Below are positions 1 through 13,629 of a stretch of DNA of 64,000 bases, piece by piece. Location of the stretch: assembly GCA_032622095.1 (NCBI GenBank), contig CP136067.1, positions 136,403,990 to 136,467,989 of the forward strand, given 5' to 3'. The number at the start of each line of letters is the position of its first letter. The first letter of the stretch is position 1. Made by a program: the position numbers and the translations under genes. This DNA comes from Siphonodentalium dalli (taxonomy: Eukaryota > Mollusca > Scaphopoda > Gadilida > Siphonodentaliidae). The notes under the pieces were generated by a model. The model worked only from the letters and a program-made list of their open reading frames with translations. It searched no databases and was not told the origin of the DNA.

Positions 1-170
1 GTATAAAGTCTGGGATCATGCTAAATTGTATACTACCATGAATGGCGACATTACCAACCTGTTTGTCGCTTTCGTTACGCTTTGGAAATATAATTGTATG
101 TAAATAAGACGCTATTTAAGCTGCCAGTCGGGTTCAGATGGTTAATGAATTGAGCATGGTTTGTGCTGAC

Positions 171-290
171 TACAGTAATGCCCTAAATAATCGATTCCTT
201 AACCAGAGCAGAATTATGGGTAAATTTTCAGGATTTCGTCGGAAATATGGCTTGTTGCAATTCATCGGAAAGCTCTCACTAAGGATGCAT
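171..290 (+). repeat. Half copy of a palindromic MITE family
   Basis: The segment starting CAGTAATGCCCTAAATAATCG and ending in the GGAAAGCTCTCACT motif matches one arm of the hairpin elements at 34391-34643 and 34953-35332. Only one arm is present here, so it is a truncated or solo copy. Nearby short ORFs are translations of this repeat and are not called as genes. Confidence 0.7.
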
Positions 291-422
291 GCTGAAAATA
301 AAATTAACTTATTCTTTTTAAGTACAATTTCCTAAATTATTTCGGAACAAAAGAACCGCGAAACAAAGAATCCCCTGATACCTTCCGAACAAAGAACTGC
401 GGGTTTTCAATGGAATCTGTGT

Positions 423-655
423 CATGCGCTGTTCCGACGGCAGCAGAAGACATAGCTCTACTATCGTTATCAAAAGCTGGAATGGACAGTCTTCTGAAAT
501 TATGTTTCAACTACAGCCGACTACATGACGTTTTCTGTGCCATGCGCTGGCCCGACGGCAGCAGACGACATAGCTCTACTACCGTTATCAAAAGCTGGAA
601 TGGACAGTTTTCTGAAATTATGTTTCAACTGCAGCCGACTATATATGGCGTTTTA
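423..655. repeat. 118 bp tandem duplication
   Basis: Two diverged copies lie head to tail, about 118 bp apart. Each runs from a GCGCTG-(5 nt)-GGCAGCAG segment to a CAGCCGACTA segment. A 141-codon open frame crosses both, but the duplication alone can explain its repeated peptide. No known domain is visible, so I treat it as non-coding repeat. Confidence 0.6.
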
Positions 656-849
656 ATCATCGTTTTAATGAGACGAAGTGTCAGAACGAATCCCACAACA
701 GGCAGTGGTTCATCGGAGATCTACCAATATCGGAAACTTCTTCGTGTGTGCATGCATCTAGGAATTCAGCATAACAAATTTCAAAATGACCTCATCCGAG
801 CGAAAGATTTAACAACGAAACTGCGAAAAAGTTAGTTCGCCCTTGCTTG

Positions 850-1760
850 AAAGCAGCTTTTGAAATCGTGTTCTCCCCTGACGATGGGATATATTCTGAA
901 GTCGGTTGTCCTTCCAAGGGCGTTATATGGATGCGAATTCACACCAGTCAATACCCGTTATATGAGCATCTGACTAGAGCTAGCATTCCGATGCTGTGTA
1001 AAACATATAGAATATCTTCCTTAACGAACATCAACGGACGTCGCTCTCAGCTTGTTGGGATTTCTTCTTCTTGAGTCCGAAATCCATATGAAAAAGTTGA
1101 ACTTCCTCGCCCATCTGATACACCTTCCTCAAGGACACCAAGTACCGCTAAAGATCTTCCTCTTACGATTCTTTCAATACACTCTGTTCGATAGACATAC
1201 AACTGGATTTGTGCCAGAGGTTCATGTTCTTCGGCAATATAACCTCTACGATGTCCTTGACAGCTTTGTACAAACTGGACATTTTCCATCAGAATCCACA
1301 TGGAAAAATATTTATAAGAAAGCGGCTCGAGACTACTATTGCTCATTCTGGAAATCATCCGTTGACAACAACCCATCACTATCTACGTTTCGGCTATAGT
1401 TCATTCCGATCCCAGCACTCCCTGGTCGATATGGACACTACTTAGAAAGTATCCCAACCATTCAGTCCAACTTCGGAATCTCGCTCTGCTACTCAATAAG
1501 AGTCCTTACATATACAATCTGACATGCTGTGCATGTGGTAAGCAATTAATATATCAATGAACTTATCCATGCAATAAGGTACTGCTCTTCGGGTGTTATT
1601 CGTTCGCTACGAAATAGCTACTGGGAGACAATTCTCAACCACTACGGAGTTTCTGTGTTTATATTCATGCACAATTCCATGAGCGACGAAGAACTTCATT
1701 CACTGATTATAGGAGGGGACGTTTCAACATAGCCACATAATCTAATCGATAATAAGCACG
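850..1760 (+). pseudogene. Degenerate LINE reverse-transcriptase C-terminal region
   Basis: Pieces of the region downstream of the reverse transcriptase in animal non-LTR retrotransposons can be read here in shifting frames. A helical segment with SESTWKNIYKKAARDYYCSFW lies around 1281-1340. A second piece, RNLALLLNKSPYIYNLTCCACG, lies around 1475-1541 and matches the usual run into a cysteine-rich finger. Stops and frameshifts separate the pieces and no catalytic domain remains. It is dead and 5'-truncated. The clade cannot be assigned from this fragment. Confidence 0.55.
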
Positions 1761-2014
1761 CAATAATACTGTTCTCTGCAATGTACCTTCTTGTCTCGTG
1801 CTCCCTGAGTAGAGGAAAACCAATGACAAACAGCCGTGTTTGAATCCACACGCCATCTTATAATGTGGCATGCACATTCTGCATTCTAACTTTTACATAC
1901 GCTGTCACACAAGGGTATAGTATACTTTTTCACAGTTGTCATACTCGTGTTCAAAATTGTAAATAACCTTGTAACTCTTCTCCAGAAATGGAGGTATTGA
2001 AATAAATATATACA

Positions 2015-2440
2015 TGCATAAAGAACATTCGGAACAGAGAACATTCTTGATAAAGAACATTCTGCATGGATAAAGAACCTTCTGGACAAATAATATATAA
2101 GATATTCTGAATAAAGAACATTTGGAGTAAAGATAATTTGCAACAAAGAACCGCCTTGAGTTGATACTTTCAGAAGAAAGAACAATCGAAATAAAGAATT
2201 TTCGAAGTAAAGAATCTTCGGAATAAAGAACTATCTTCATAATTTTAGATAAAATAGCATTCTGAAAAAAGATAACTTTTGATAAAGACCCTTCTGGATT
2301 AAGAATCTTCGGGACAAATAATATACATGTATAAGCTATTCTGAATAAAGAACCTTCGGAATAAAGATCATTCGGAATAAAGAAATTTCAGAATTAAAAA
2401 CCTTCGGGTTAAAGAATCTTCGGAATAAATAACCACACCC
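2015..2440. repeat. Degenerate short tandem repeat (TTCGGAATAAAGAAC-like)
   Basis: A 15-18 bp motif of the form TTCGGAATAAAGAAC recurs about twenty times with many substitutions. The array starts just beyond the splice donor of the exon at 2457-2670, so it lies at the start of an intron of gene 2. Unlike the arrays in gene 1, its unit does not contain exon or donor sequence. Similar scattered units occur near 330-400 and 56200-56350. Confidence 0.7.
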
Positions 2441-2456
2441 TTCTATTTCTACTCAC

Positions 2457-2670
2457 TGTGAACAGATCGGGTAAATATATCTCTTTATAGCGTCTGTCAT
2501 TAAACTCGCCATGTTGTTTTGACCTGGTTCAGGGTTCATTGCACTCAATATAGCCTGTTGCATGATTTCTGTTGTCATGTTCTGTATTACCGGCCCCATC
2601 TTTTCGATGAGTGGATCCATGCATATCATAGCCTGTTTTGGATCACAAGCGTTGACCACAGCAACAAACG
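2457..2670 (-). CDS. Gene 2, exon 2: end of signal peptide plus first half of a cysteine module
   Basis: This is an internal exon of a secreted protein. The acceptor is a pyrimidine tract ending TTTCCAG before 2670. The donor is GTGAGT at 2456-2451. The exon gives 2 nt, 70 codons and 2 nt. It opens with FVAVVNA, the second half of a signal peptide, and cleavage is predicted before CDPKQ. The mature part has cysteines spaced C-x7-C-x52-C and ends ICS. The entry and exit phases equal those of the odd-numbered exons of gene 1 (60022, 55492, 40158), and the end resembles ITCP in the 55.5 kb exon. Reading on past the donor hits TGA at once, which supports splicing. The upstream in-frame ATG at 2725 lies in the intron. 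The next exon is left of the window or unrecognised. Function is unknown. Confidence 0.75.
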
Positions 2671-5600
2671 CTGGAAAGGTAAGAAGGAACCCAATGCGAA
2701 TTTGGGCGTGAAATTTCAAAAACATTATTTCAATCTATCAATTGGACGGAAAACAATCATTATCCTTAAATACCAATGTATGCTATAGTACTAATATGAC
2801 CATATGCTAGCGTAATTAACGAACCACAGCTAAACCACACACATAAGCCGGGATATATATGTGCCTGTTTTAATCTTACAGAAATAACTTCATAGATGCG
2901 TATTCCCATCAAATAAGATTCACCTAGGCCTTATATCATGGTGCGATTATGATTAATAAACTCCAGACATGCACAAGGGGTCATCGAATGAGTGGGTCCT
3001 ATAGCAATTTCGTGTATAAATTATGTCAATCATACATCAGGGCATGTGATAAATAAGAGATTCACAATGCAAACAGACTACGAGCTCACCACCTCAAAAT
3101 ATAAAACCTAAAAAAAATTTAAAAGCCGTTCCTTTTGTACAAATTATCATAGTCTATAAACTCCCAACATCAAACTGAAAGTATTCAAAAGTCAAGACTG
3201 TTGGTCATTGTCGAGAGGTGAGTATTTTACTGAAGTTAACCATTATATTATTGACACTGTGGGCGCAATCCGATTGAGATGTGTACTATACGAAGAAGCT
3301 TGTCGATTCCATCATGTCATTTCATTAAAAAATGTCATGATGTCGATTTCAACGAAATTTGACGAACAACGTCAACATGTAACTTTCAGCATCCGCCGAA
3401 TTCGCGATAACCTGAATGTATCTTCTGCTTTGTTCATAAGTATGTGTTTCTTATCGATTCACGAAAATAGAAGGATATCTAATGATTATCAGATTCACGT
3501 ATGTACTATGTAATATTAGGATAATTTAAACGCGATATGATAACGTTTGCATGCATCACGAATTTAGATTTCGATTCCAGTATTGTCTCCCGCCCTGCCA
3601 GAGTGATTGAGATTTTCCCATTGCACGCGCGATTTATATTTTAGGCAACTCCAATGTAAATATTTGACAGTCCATAATATGTCATAATTATGTTCTCAAT
3701 AAAATGTAAACCGCCGCTACGAATGAACTTCACTGTGCATAATTCCGATAGTAACTCCCCTAATTTTGGAACGCCGGCAATTGAAAGACACACGTTTATT
3801 TCCGATTACGACATTAATGCTTTAAGCTCACCGATCTACTGTGCGGCAAAAGTGATCGCAAAAATTCCAAACAGCAGTGTCGTATTATATAATAATTGGT
3901 GACGTCACAAAATCAGATATAGTCTATATACGACCCAAAGCGTCCGGCTTTGGTTCGTTATAACTTATAACAACACCTGCTCAACCTCACGATGTGAGAG
4001 ATACGTTCTAGATATGTAAACAAAAGTGTTTAAATAAACTAAAAACAACATTTTCAAGGCTGGTCATTGGAGATTTTGACATGAAATATTTGCAACAAAC
4101 GCACTGCATTATCTAGTTTATGAACACAACTAGGGTATGTGCACAGTTTACTAAGAAATCGTGAATGTCTGCGAGAAAATAAATAAAGCAGTTTCTTTCG
4201 AAAACCAAAAGGAGGGTAATCAGGTTCGTGTATCTGGGCAAGTGCGTCAGTTGCATTGTGATGTCGGTTTTCACACCCAATGGGCTGATTTCACTGTGAA
4301 ATTAACCCTTTGCGTGGATTTCCTCCATCCGTAAAACTGACAACGTCGTGATATGACATAGCGATTGAAACTACGATAAACATAAATCAACAATTCCAGT
4401 TGCATGTGGAGAGGTATCGCAAGCTCCAATTGCTGTCGAAGAAGGCGAAGTGATTCACACAGAGATATTAATGTATGCTGCCAATCGTAATTGTATATAC
4501 ACGTCGGATGGTTTGTACAATAATTGTCGACATCCTGTCGGGTGTCTTTATAGACATAACTTCCATATATAGGTAATCAGGTATAGCTGACTATTGATCT
4601 GAAACACATTGGACTCGTCATCTACACTCTTAAATAAAGCAATTGATTTATGTACTCCATAATACCTATAGCCCATATAGTACCAAGCAGCATGGTAATA
4701 TAAGCCTTTAGAACCGGTATAACACTGTAGAACCAGTAGATGATAGGTTCCACAGAGAACCAAATAGTTGGCTCCAAGCTGATTGGGTGAGACGGTCACG
4801 TGTGTCGATGTAGAGTGTCTGGTTCAAATGATCAAATTAAAGTGAACAAAATGGTCGCTAATCGACTATATATCGTTTAAAAGTACCTTATAACAACGGA
4901 GAAACATGACACAACACCCACTGACATCTTTTATTTAAAGGCGAATTCGGCCTCGACTTACAGGTACACTTTTGAAGTTTTAGTCGTGAAAATTGAAATG
5001 ATAACTAGTTTTTATTTTGGCCAAATTTGGCGAAATTGGATCAGTTCTGGAATAATGTCAACACTGTTTGATTTGGGTCTGAATGTGAATCGGAGAAGCT
5101 GTTAAACTACAAAAACCGATCGATCTTGATATTTTCGAGTTGTTAATTCGACTGTCACTGTTCACAACATTCCAAGCCAATGCCGTTGGTATTACACTTG
5201 GTACTGACACGATAATAATTCCCCAAAGTTTTGTTGCCAACCACTTGTGATTAGTACGTGACAATATCAACATCAACGTGGAAACTGAGAACGTTTAGTA
5301 GTCAGAATTGGTGTGTCGATATTCTCTTCTTCGGAATTAATTATGGCGAATACAGATCAGTCACTCGTCTCATGATACATCATATTTCACCGAAACATAT
5401 GTGTGGCCATGTCTACGAGTTGAGAACCGTGTCTCAAAATCATTGTCCAGTTTCGGAGTCTGCTGAACATTGTTCTGAATGTTTCCTACGGAGTCTGCGA
5501 CGAACTGTTAGGCCTACTGATTTATAGTGCTGTGATGTATGCATGACTGGTTGTAAGGTTGTAGACCGTTAATGACCGCGACTGTACCGTCATTCAAGTT

Positions 5601-5845
5601 CAACTACCGTCAAGTGGTATCACTGCGATTGATATTTTTCTTATACGGCATAACATATCGCCCAATTATGGAGTCTGCTATCCTTTTGATGACTTTAACT
5701 TTGAGTTGACGTGAAAAATAACGAAATTGGTGGTGGCTATTCTGAAATCGACGATGAACGATACCCACCAGTGACTTTTCCCAGAAATTAATGATTTTGG
5801 TAAAGTGAGCCCTGCGGCTATGTCCTAAGTTATTAGCCCACATTA
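2671..5845. other. Gene 2 intron 1, no recognisable genes
   Basis: This is the 3' part of the proposed 14.6 kb first intron of gene 2. I see only short open frames with no domain and no start or splice context. A short segment near 5780-5840 (around GTAAAGTGAGCCCTGCGG) belongs to the dispersed repeat of the 8.2-10.3 kb region. Confidence 0.5.
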
Positions 5846-5859
5846 ATGGATGGACATGT

Positions 5860-7600
5860 TCTCAATATTAACTGGGGTGTGGACAAATGGTATGTAATTC
5901 AGGAAATATACCTCTTCATTGCACGATGGGTGGGTTGGCTGACTTCCCGATGTCTGGGCACTTTACAAAAAGTGGCTAGCAAAGAGAAGGCGAAATCTCA
6001 CTGTTTTTGGGTACCCATAACCCTTCTAAACTCTTTAGCACACACTGAACCGAATCTATATGCTCTCATGTATTATTTACAATTTGTATGGGTGGTTTTG
6101 TTCTCGAAATCCTGGAACACTTTACAAAAGGCGGCTGGCAAATACGAAATGTAATGTGTTAGGCCACACTGCCCCATTTGCAATCTTGGGACACACAATG
6201 AACCGAAAGGCTGTGCTCCCATTATTAACTGCGTGTGTAGAGAAATGGACGCTATATAAAGGTAGAGTATACCAGGGTCTTGAATGTCTGGGTCACTTTA
6301 CAAAAAGTTGTTGATGAAAGAGAAAGGCGAATACTCACTGTTTTGGGGGGGGGGGGGGGACCCCATTAACCCATTTAATATGGAGTTATATTCTTTCACA
6401 CTTACCTGAGTGTGTGATCGAAAGGTATTGCTGTCATGGAATCATTAATTGATATATGGGTGATTTGGTTCCCTCGAAATCCTGGAACACTTTACAAAAA
6501 GCGGCTGGCAAACAAGAAGGCGAATTTTCTATGTCTTGAGGACCCCACTATCCAACTTGAAGTCTTAACAAAATGATATGCTCTCAATGTTAACTGAAGT
6601 TGTGGACAAATGGGATTATTATCTGGCAATACGAATCTGTTATGGATGAGATGGTTCCCGATAGCCTATGGCACTTCACAACAAATGGTCAGCAATGAAA
6701 GGGCTAAATTTTACTCTCAGGCGACTCCATCCCTATCTGAAGTCTTGAACACAACACTAGCTCAAGGCATAAGCTATCCATATTACCAGAGATTGTGGCC
6801 GAATGGCAATGGTCTCGCGAGCCCGCCGTTCGCGAGAACACCGTGGCACCTTACACAAAGCAGATGGCAAACGATGAAGGCGAATTTTAAGGGACCCCTA
6901 CCCCATGTAAACCATTGAACCTACCACGAACTGAATGGATGTGCCCTCATGGTCAAACGACGATATGGACAAATGGCTATTCTATAAAGAAATACACAAT
7001 TGTTATAGATGGGTTATCCGACAGTCAGGGACACTTTACAAAAAGCGACTGAAAAATAAATAATGCGATTTTTCAATGTTTGTATTACCCCCTTCCCAAT
7101 TTGAAGACTAGAACACATCACGGATTGGAACGATATCATCATTGACTGCGTGTATGGACAATGGCGAGTTAATTGTACAAGGACGTAAACAATGTAAATA
7201 GATGGATTTGGGTTCAGAAAGAATGAGCACTTAACGAAAAGTGACTGGAAAATAAGAAAGGCAAAATTTTGAGGACTCCTACTTTATTTGAAGTCTTGGA
7301 AGACACCACGTGGTGAAATGATATGACCCCAATATTAATTGAGGGCTTGACCAAAGGTTAGTTTTTATCAGAATATACATATGTGTTGGTGCCCGAAAGG
7401 CTGCATCATGTGGCACTCCACAACAAGCGGCTGGCAAATGTTCACTGTTGTATGTACCCCTACCCCATTTGAGGTCTTGAACACATCATGTACTGAAGGG
7501 ATTATGAATTCAATATCAACATATATTGTGGCCGAAACTATGCGATATATAAGTATGTGGTAGTTTTATCCGGAAGTAAACAATTTATCTGGGAGGGAGA
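5860..7600. repeat. ~190 bp degenerate satellite, block A
   Basis: About nine diverged units recur every 160-215 bp. Landmarks in each unit are CACTTTACAAAA, GCGGCTGGCAAA, AAGGCGAATTTT, CATTTGAAGTCTTGAACACA and a GTGTGGACAAATGG segment. A poly-G run occurs near 6341-6359. The order of unit variants matches block B at 11.1-13.4 kb, for example the unit with the TTCGCGAGAACACCGTGGCA variant near 6829 and near 12485. Short open frames here are repeat translations. Confidence 0.8.
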
Positions 7601-7859
7601 TTGTATGGGGAAAATTAGGATGTAATCCAGTTGGAACTGATTGGATACAATGATATACACATAGTTTCGTTGGAGCTGATTGGACGCAATGCTACACAGA
7701 AAATGTTGTTTTCGTCATTGATACGCCCGTCGCCGTGAGATTGCAGACGATCTGGAGGTGGTAAATTTTGCGCTCAGCAGGGTTTCAATGCTTTTCACGA
7801 AGTTTTAACAAATGACAGCATTATGGAAATCGATTTGTTTTCGAGATAAATGTCTGAAC

Positions 7860-8090
7860 CCCGTCAACTATTTTAATATTTTCGCGCTGACTGAGTTGCT
7901 GTACATAAAAACCACTGTATTCCAAAAAGTATTGATATGCTTTTTCCATTTGCCACAATGACAGAGAGGGGACGTTTTAATGTGATTACTCAATTGGCCA
8001 TAGTTCAAACTACTGCATTTCAATCTTAAACGGGAATGGAGTACTTGTGCATCTATACGTCTGACATGCTGGGTTCTCCAGCTGTCCAAT
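7860..8090 (-). pseudogene. LINE C-terminal finger remnant
   Basis: The minus strand reads a segment with KTSPLCHCGKWKKHIN near 8000-7940, preceded by LSNH. It is a decayed copy of the fragment at 13630-13904, which preserves more of the cysteine/histidine finger. It sits at the equivalent place in the duplicated block. Not functional. Confidence 0.55.
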
Positions 8091-8189
8091 TATTGTAATC
8101 TCTGTATACCATTATTGTTTTTTTGAGAATAAACTATTGATTTGTTGATTGATATGCGACACTTATTGTATGTAATAGCAAATAAAATA

Positions 8190-8790
8190 TGTTGTTGTTG
8201 TAATTTGGGGTCTGGAAGCCTGAACACGTCTTTAATCACTTAAGCAATGTCCCCGGGCTCAATTTTCAGCAAAAGAATTATGTTGGGTCCCAGTATGATC
8301 AATTGGGAAATTTGGTAAAGTTATGAACAAAAATATGTAATTTTTCGACCAAAAACGTGTTTGGGGGAGGTGTAGCTAAAATCCATTATTTCGCAAATTG
8401 TTCTAAATTTCTGTTAACTTCTTTCTGCACATGCTTGGCAGATAACTGCATCACCATAAGAATTAAATATTTGGGCATTATAACAATATCCATTTGAATG
8501 ATAATGTTCGAAAAATAATATTTTTGTGAAAAAGTGCGATTTTTCAGCAAAAAATAAATATTTTGGCTCCAAATGGCAGGAAAATCTAAATTAACCAACA
8601 CTTTTTTTCATATCAGGTAGAAGTATGGTATGATGTAGTAATTTTAACCCCAACAATATGGGCAAATAGGCTAGGACATAGCCACATGGCTCGCTTTACC
8701 AAAATCGTTAATTTCTGGAAAAAGTAACTGGAGGGTATAGCTCATCGTCGATTTGATAATAGCCACCACCTATTCCGTTATTTTTCAATT
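8190..8790. repeat. Dispersed repeat, copy 1
   Basis: It contains the landmarks GTTGTAATTTGGGGTCTGG, CGACCAAAAACGTGTTTGGG, GCTCCAAATGGCAGGAAAAT and CGTTAATTTCTGG in order. The same order is seen at 8928-9540, inverted at 9600-10150, and at 13960-14580. It has no coding capacity I can recognise. Confidence 0.7.
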
Positions 8791-8814
8791 TCTGTCAAAT
8801 TCTTTCTACTTGTG

Positions 8815-10300
8815 TTGTCCAGATAACTACTGAGCCATATGTTATATAGTTGGTCACGTTGTTTATAACAAAGGTTTTAGTACTTAACATCGATGTTAAT
8901 GCATGCAAAATTAACTGTTATCAATACAATAATTGTTGTTGTTGTAACTGGGGGTCTGAAAGCCTGAATACATCTGTAATCGATTAAACGGCATCTCTGG
9001 ACAACACTTTCAGTACAAGATTCATATTGGGTCCCATTCAGATCAATTCAAAAATGTTTGTAATGACATCAAAAATATGTATTTGTTTCGACCAAAAACG
9101 TGTTTGGGGGAGGGGTAGCTAAAATCCAATATCTCGCAAACCGTTCAAAATTGTTGTTAACTTCTTCCTTTATAAGCTTGTTAGATAACTACTACACTAT
9201 ATGACCTAAATATTTCAATATTATTGCTATATACGTTTGAATGATAATGTTCGAAATATATAATTTTTTTGAAACAGAGTGATTTTTCAATAAAAAATAA
9301 ATGTTCCGGCTCCAAATGGCACTAAAATCCAAATTAACCAACACTTCTTGCATATCAGGTACAAATATGGTATGCTGTGGTCATTTTAACACCAACAATG
9401 TGGGCAAATATCTTTGGAAATAGCCGCAGGGCTCACTTTACCAAAATCGTTAATTTCTGGGAAACGTCACTGGTGGGTATCGTTCATCGTCAATTTGAGA
9501 ATAGCCACCACCAATTCCGTTACTTTTCACTATCATTTTCGTAAAGAGTATATATTTTTCCTTTAAATAAAGTTAGTTTTAACTTGTTCTACCGTGGGTA
9601 GGGGTATCTCAAAAACTTTTTCCAGAAATTAACGATTTTAGTAAAGCGAGCCCTGCGGATATGTCCTAAACTATTTGCCCACATTGTTTGTGTTAAAATT
9701 ATTAAATCATACCATATCTCTATTTGATATGCAAAAATTTAGATTTTCCTGCCATTTACAGCCGAAACATTTATTTTTTGCTGAAAAATCGCCCTTTTTC
9801 ACAAAAATATTATTTTTCAAACATTATCATTGAAACAGATATTGCAATAATGCCGAAATATTTAGTCCATATGGTGTAGTAGTTATCTAACAACCATATG
9901 AAGAAATAAGTGAACAGAAATTTTGAACGGTTTTCGAGATACTGGATTATAGCTACCCCTCCCCCAAACACGTTTTTGGTCGAAAAAAATACATATTTTT
10001 GATGACGACTTTACAAACATTTTCTAATTGATCTTAATGGGACCCAATATGAATCTTGTACTGAAAGTGTTGTCCATAGATACCATTTAATTGATTACAT
10101 ATGTGTCCAGGCTTCAAGACCCCCAGTTACAACAACAACATATTTTATTGATAGCAGGTAATTCTTCATGCATTAACATCGATTTTATAGTATTAAAATA
10201 TTTGTTATAAACAACACATGACCAACTATATAATTCATATGGCTCACTAGTTATCTGGACATCACAAGTAAAAAGAATTTGACAAAAATTGTGAATGGTT
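8815..10300. mobile_element. Long inverted repeat, ~700 bp arms around 9570
   Basis: The arm 8815-9480 reappears inverted at about 9600-10300. Both contain the sequence around GTTGTCCAGATAACTACTGA, the ACATCGATGTTAATGCATG segment, and the dispersed-repeat landmarks. The left arm runs into the right through about 100 bp of single-copy sequence. This is a fold-back arrangement, or a non-autonomous DNA transposon with long terminal inverted repeats. I could not define target-site duplications. A further inverted fragment runs to ~10515. Confidence 0.55.
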
Positions 10301-10515
10301 TTCCAGATATTGGATTGAGGTACCGCTCCCCCGAACGCGTTTTTGGTAGAAAAAATACATATTTATGTTAACGACTACACAAACTTTTCTAAATGATTCT
10401 AATGTGCATCAGATCATTATTCATGGGGTGAAAACCTGATCCGTAGACACCGCGAGCGTGGTTAAAGATGTCCTTATGCTTCCAAACCACCAGTTACAAC
10501 AACACATGTTATTTA

Positions 10516-11089
10516 TAACATCCATGCAATTTTATTTTAATATATAGAGACTTTGTATACAACTAAAGTATTTGTTCTAAACGACATATAATATAGACTA
10601 ACATATACAAAACAAAAACATTGTTGCTGCCACTCGCATTATTCCTACTCGGTTCCACTCACACGTGTATATTAATAGTATTCGTTCATTATATCGACCA
10701 AGTAGGTGCCCATACATATGAACCACTTTCCGTAGCATCGCCCTAACAAAGCCTATTAAAAAACCCCAGTCTGCACACGATAAACGTAACCTAGGAAACA
10801 ATCAAAATAATTCGGCCATCTTCATCATATAATATGTCACCACATTCAGGGGTGATAGGAAGACGGTCAGCCATGACTATATCACCCTAACAATATACAT
10901 GCATAGTCTATTAATATTATATTTATTTGTAATTGTACTTTTCATGTGTGAATATTGTACATAAAATTATCCTATCCTCTCCTATATAGTGAACGTTAGA
11001 GTCCCTCTAAATCGACCAAAACATAGGAACGATGGATATTGTATCTTATATATCATAAGCTAGTCTGACCAAGGTAGCAAACGTTAGTT
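10516..11089. other. No feature seen
   Basis: AT-rich intronic sequence of gene 2. A 67-codon minus frame at 10598-10801 has no recognisable domain and no splice context. Confidence 0.4.
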
Positions 11090-13390
11090 CAAATATGTTT
11101 ATAGTTGGGTTGGTTCCCGAAAGCCTTTGGCACTTTACAAAAATTGGATGGCAAACGCCAAAGGCGAATATTTTTTTGTTTTGTGTGACCATTTATAAGC
11201 CCATTTAAACCTTGAACACACCATGCGCCAAATATATATGCTCTTATTATTAACTGACAGTGAATGAAATGTAGTCCTATCAGGGAATATACAATTTATA
11301 TGGGTAGTTTGGTTCCCAAAATCCTAGGGTACTTTACAAAAGGCGGCTGGCAAATACGAAAGTTGAATTTTCTTTGAGCACCCTACCCCATTTGAGGTCT
11401 TAAACACACCACAAATTGAACGGATATGCTCTCAATATTAACGGAGGGTGTGGACAAATGGTAGGTAATTCAGGAAATACACATATTTAATGAGTGGGTT
11501 GGTTTCGAATGTCTGGGACACTTTACAAAAAGTGGCTACCAAACGAGAAAGGCGAATTCTCAATGTGTTGGGTACCCATAACCTATTTGAACTCTTGAGC
11601 ACATACCGAACTAGAGTTATATATATGCTCTCTATATTAACTGAAAACGAAAGGTAGTGTTATCGTGTATTATATACAATTTGTATTGGTGGTTTGGTTC
11701 CATAAATCATGGGGCACTTTACAAAAGACGACTTGCAAATACGAAATGTGAATTTTCTTTGTTTTGATGCCACACTACCCCATTTGAAGTCTTGAACACA
11801 CCATGAACTGAAAGGATAAAAGGGTATGCAACCAATATTAACTGAGTGTGTAGAGAAATGGATGCTATATCAAGAAATTCCCATTTTGTATGGATGGGTT
11901 GGTTCCTGAATGTCTGGGTTACTTTACAAAAGGCGGTTGGCAATAAGACAGGAGGATACTCACTGTTTTTTTTTGGGGGGGGGGACCCCTTAACCCATTT
12001 AATATCTTGAACACTGCATGAACTGAAGTTATATGCTCTCATTCTCATGCTGAATGTGTGAACAAAATGTAGGGCTATCACGGAATTATCAATTGGTATG
12101 GGTGGTTTGGTTACCCCGAAATCCTGGGACACTTTACAAAAATCGGCTAGCAAACACGAAAGGCGAATTTTCTATGTTTTGAGGACCCACTATCCCACTT
12201 GAAGTCTTAAACAAATAATATGCTCTCAATTTTAACTGAGGGTGTGGACAAATGGTAGTATTATCCGTAAATACGAATGTGTTATGGATGAGAAAGCCTA
12301 TGACAATTTACAACAAGCGGCCGGTAAACGAAAAGGGCTAATTTTCACTGTCTTATGGGACTCCAGTCCCTATTTGAAGTCTTGAACACACCACCAGCTG
12401 AAGGTATATGTTATCAATATCACCCGATAGTGTGGCCAAATGGCTGTTCTGTCAGAAAAGATGCAATGCTCTCGCGAACCAACCGTTCGCTAGAACACCG
12501 TGGCACCTTACACACAGCAGATGACAAACTATAAAGGCGAATTATAAGGAACCTCTACCCCATGTAAATCATTGAACTGAATGGATGTGTTGTCAATTTC
12601 AAATGGCTATTCTATCAGGAAATACACAATTGATATAGATGGATTGGTATCCAACCGTCAGGGACACTTTACAAAAAGCGACTGGAAAATAAATAAAGCT
12701 ATTTTCACTGTTGCTATTACCCGGTACCCAATTTGAAGACTAAAACACACCACGAACTGGAACGATATCCTCATTGACTGAGTGTATGGGCAATGGAGAG
12801 TTGTATAAGGATGTACACAATTTATATAGCTGATTGGGTTCAGAAAGAATGAGCGCTTAACGAAAAATGGCTGGAAAATAAGAAAGGCACAATTTTGAAG
12901 ACGCCCTACTTTATTTGAAGTCTTGAAAACGCCACATGGTGAAATGATATGATCTCAATATTAACCGAGGGTTTGACCAAATGTTAATTTTTATCAGGAT
13001 ATACACATGTGTTGGTTCCCGAACGTCTCCACCATGTGCCACTTCACAACAAGCGGCTGGCAAATTTTCACTGTTTTATGTACCCTACCCTATTTGAAGT
13101 CTTGAACACATCATGTACTGAAGGGATTATGCTCTGAATATCAACATATGTTGTGGCCGAATGGCTATTCTATCCGACACTATACGATATATAAGGCTGT
13201 ATTGGTTTACGACAGTATGTGACACTTTACAAAAAGCGACTGGCAGATAACAAATATGCAGTTTTTATCTGTTTATCTGACACATACGCTATTTTAATTC
13301 ATGAAAACACCACGAACTCGAGGGATACAGCCCCAGTTTTAACTGAGGCTGTGGACATAAGCTAGTTCTATTAGGAGGTAAACAATTATA
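11090..13390. repeat. ~190 bp degenerate satellite, block B
   Basis: About twelve units carry the same landmarks and the same order of variants as block A, roughly 5.65-5.8 kb downstream of it. Spacing between the TTTACAAAA landmarks is about 157-216 bp. A poly-T/poly-G run lies near 11960-11985. The 144-codon minus frame at 11719-12153 is a repeat translation. Confidence 0.8.
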
Positions 13391-13629
13391 TGGGAGGGGG
13401 AGAGAGAGAGAGAGAATGAGATAGACTGTATGGGAAAAGTGAGGATGTAATCCATTTGGAGCTGATTGGATACAATGCTATACATATAATTTTGTTGGAG
13501 CTGATTATATACAATGATATACAAATAATGTTGCTTATATACGTCATTGATATGTCCGTCGCTGGTGGGGGTAAATTTCGAGTCCAAGTTCGGCTTCAAT
13601 GCTTTTCACGAAGTTTCCACAAATGACAG

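Noticed and set aside
410-835. 141-codon frame as a gene
   Set aside because: Made mostly of a 118 bp tandem duplication. No domain, no splice or promoter context.
2457-2725. A 90-residue single-exon protein starting at the ATG at 2725
   Set aside because: A strong acceptor at 2671 lies inside that frame, and the upstream part is pyrimidine-rich intron. The signal-peptide exon at 17267 gives a better N-terminus.
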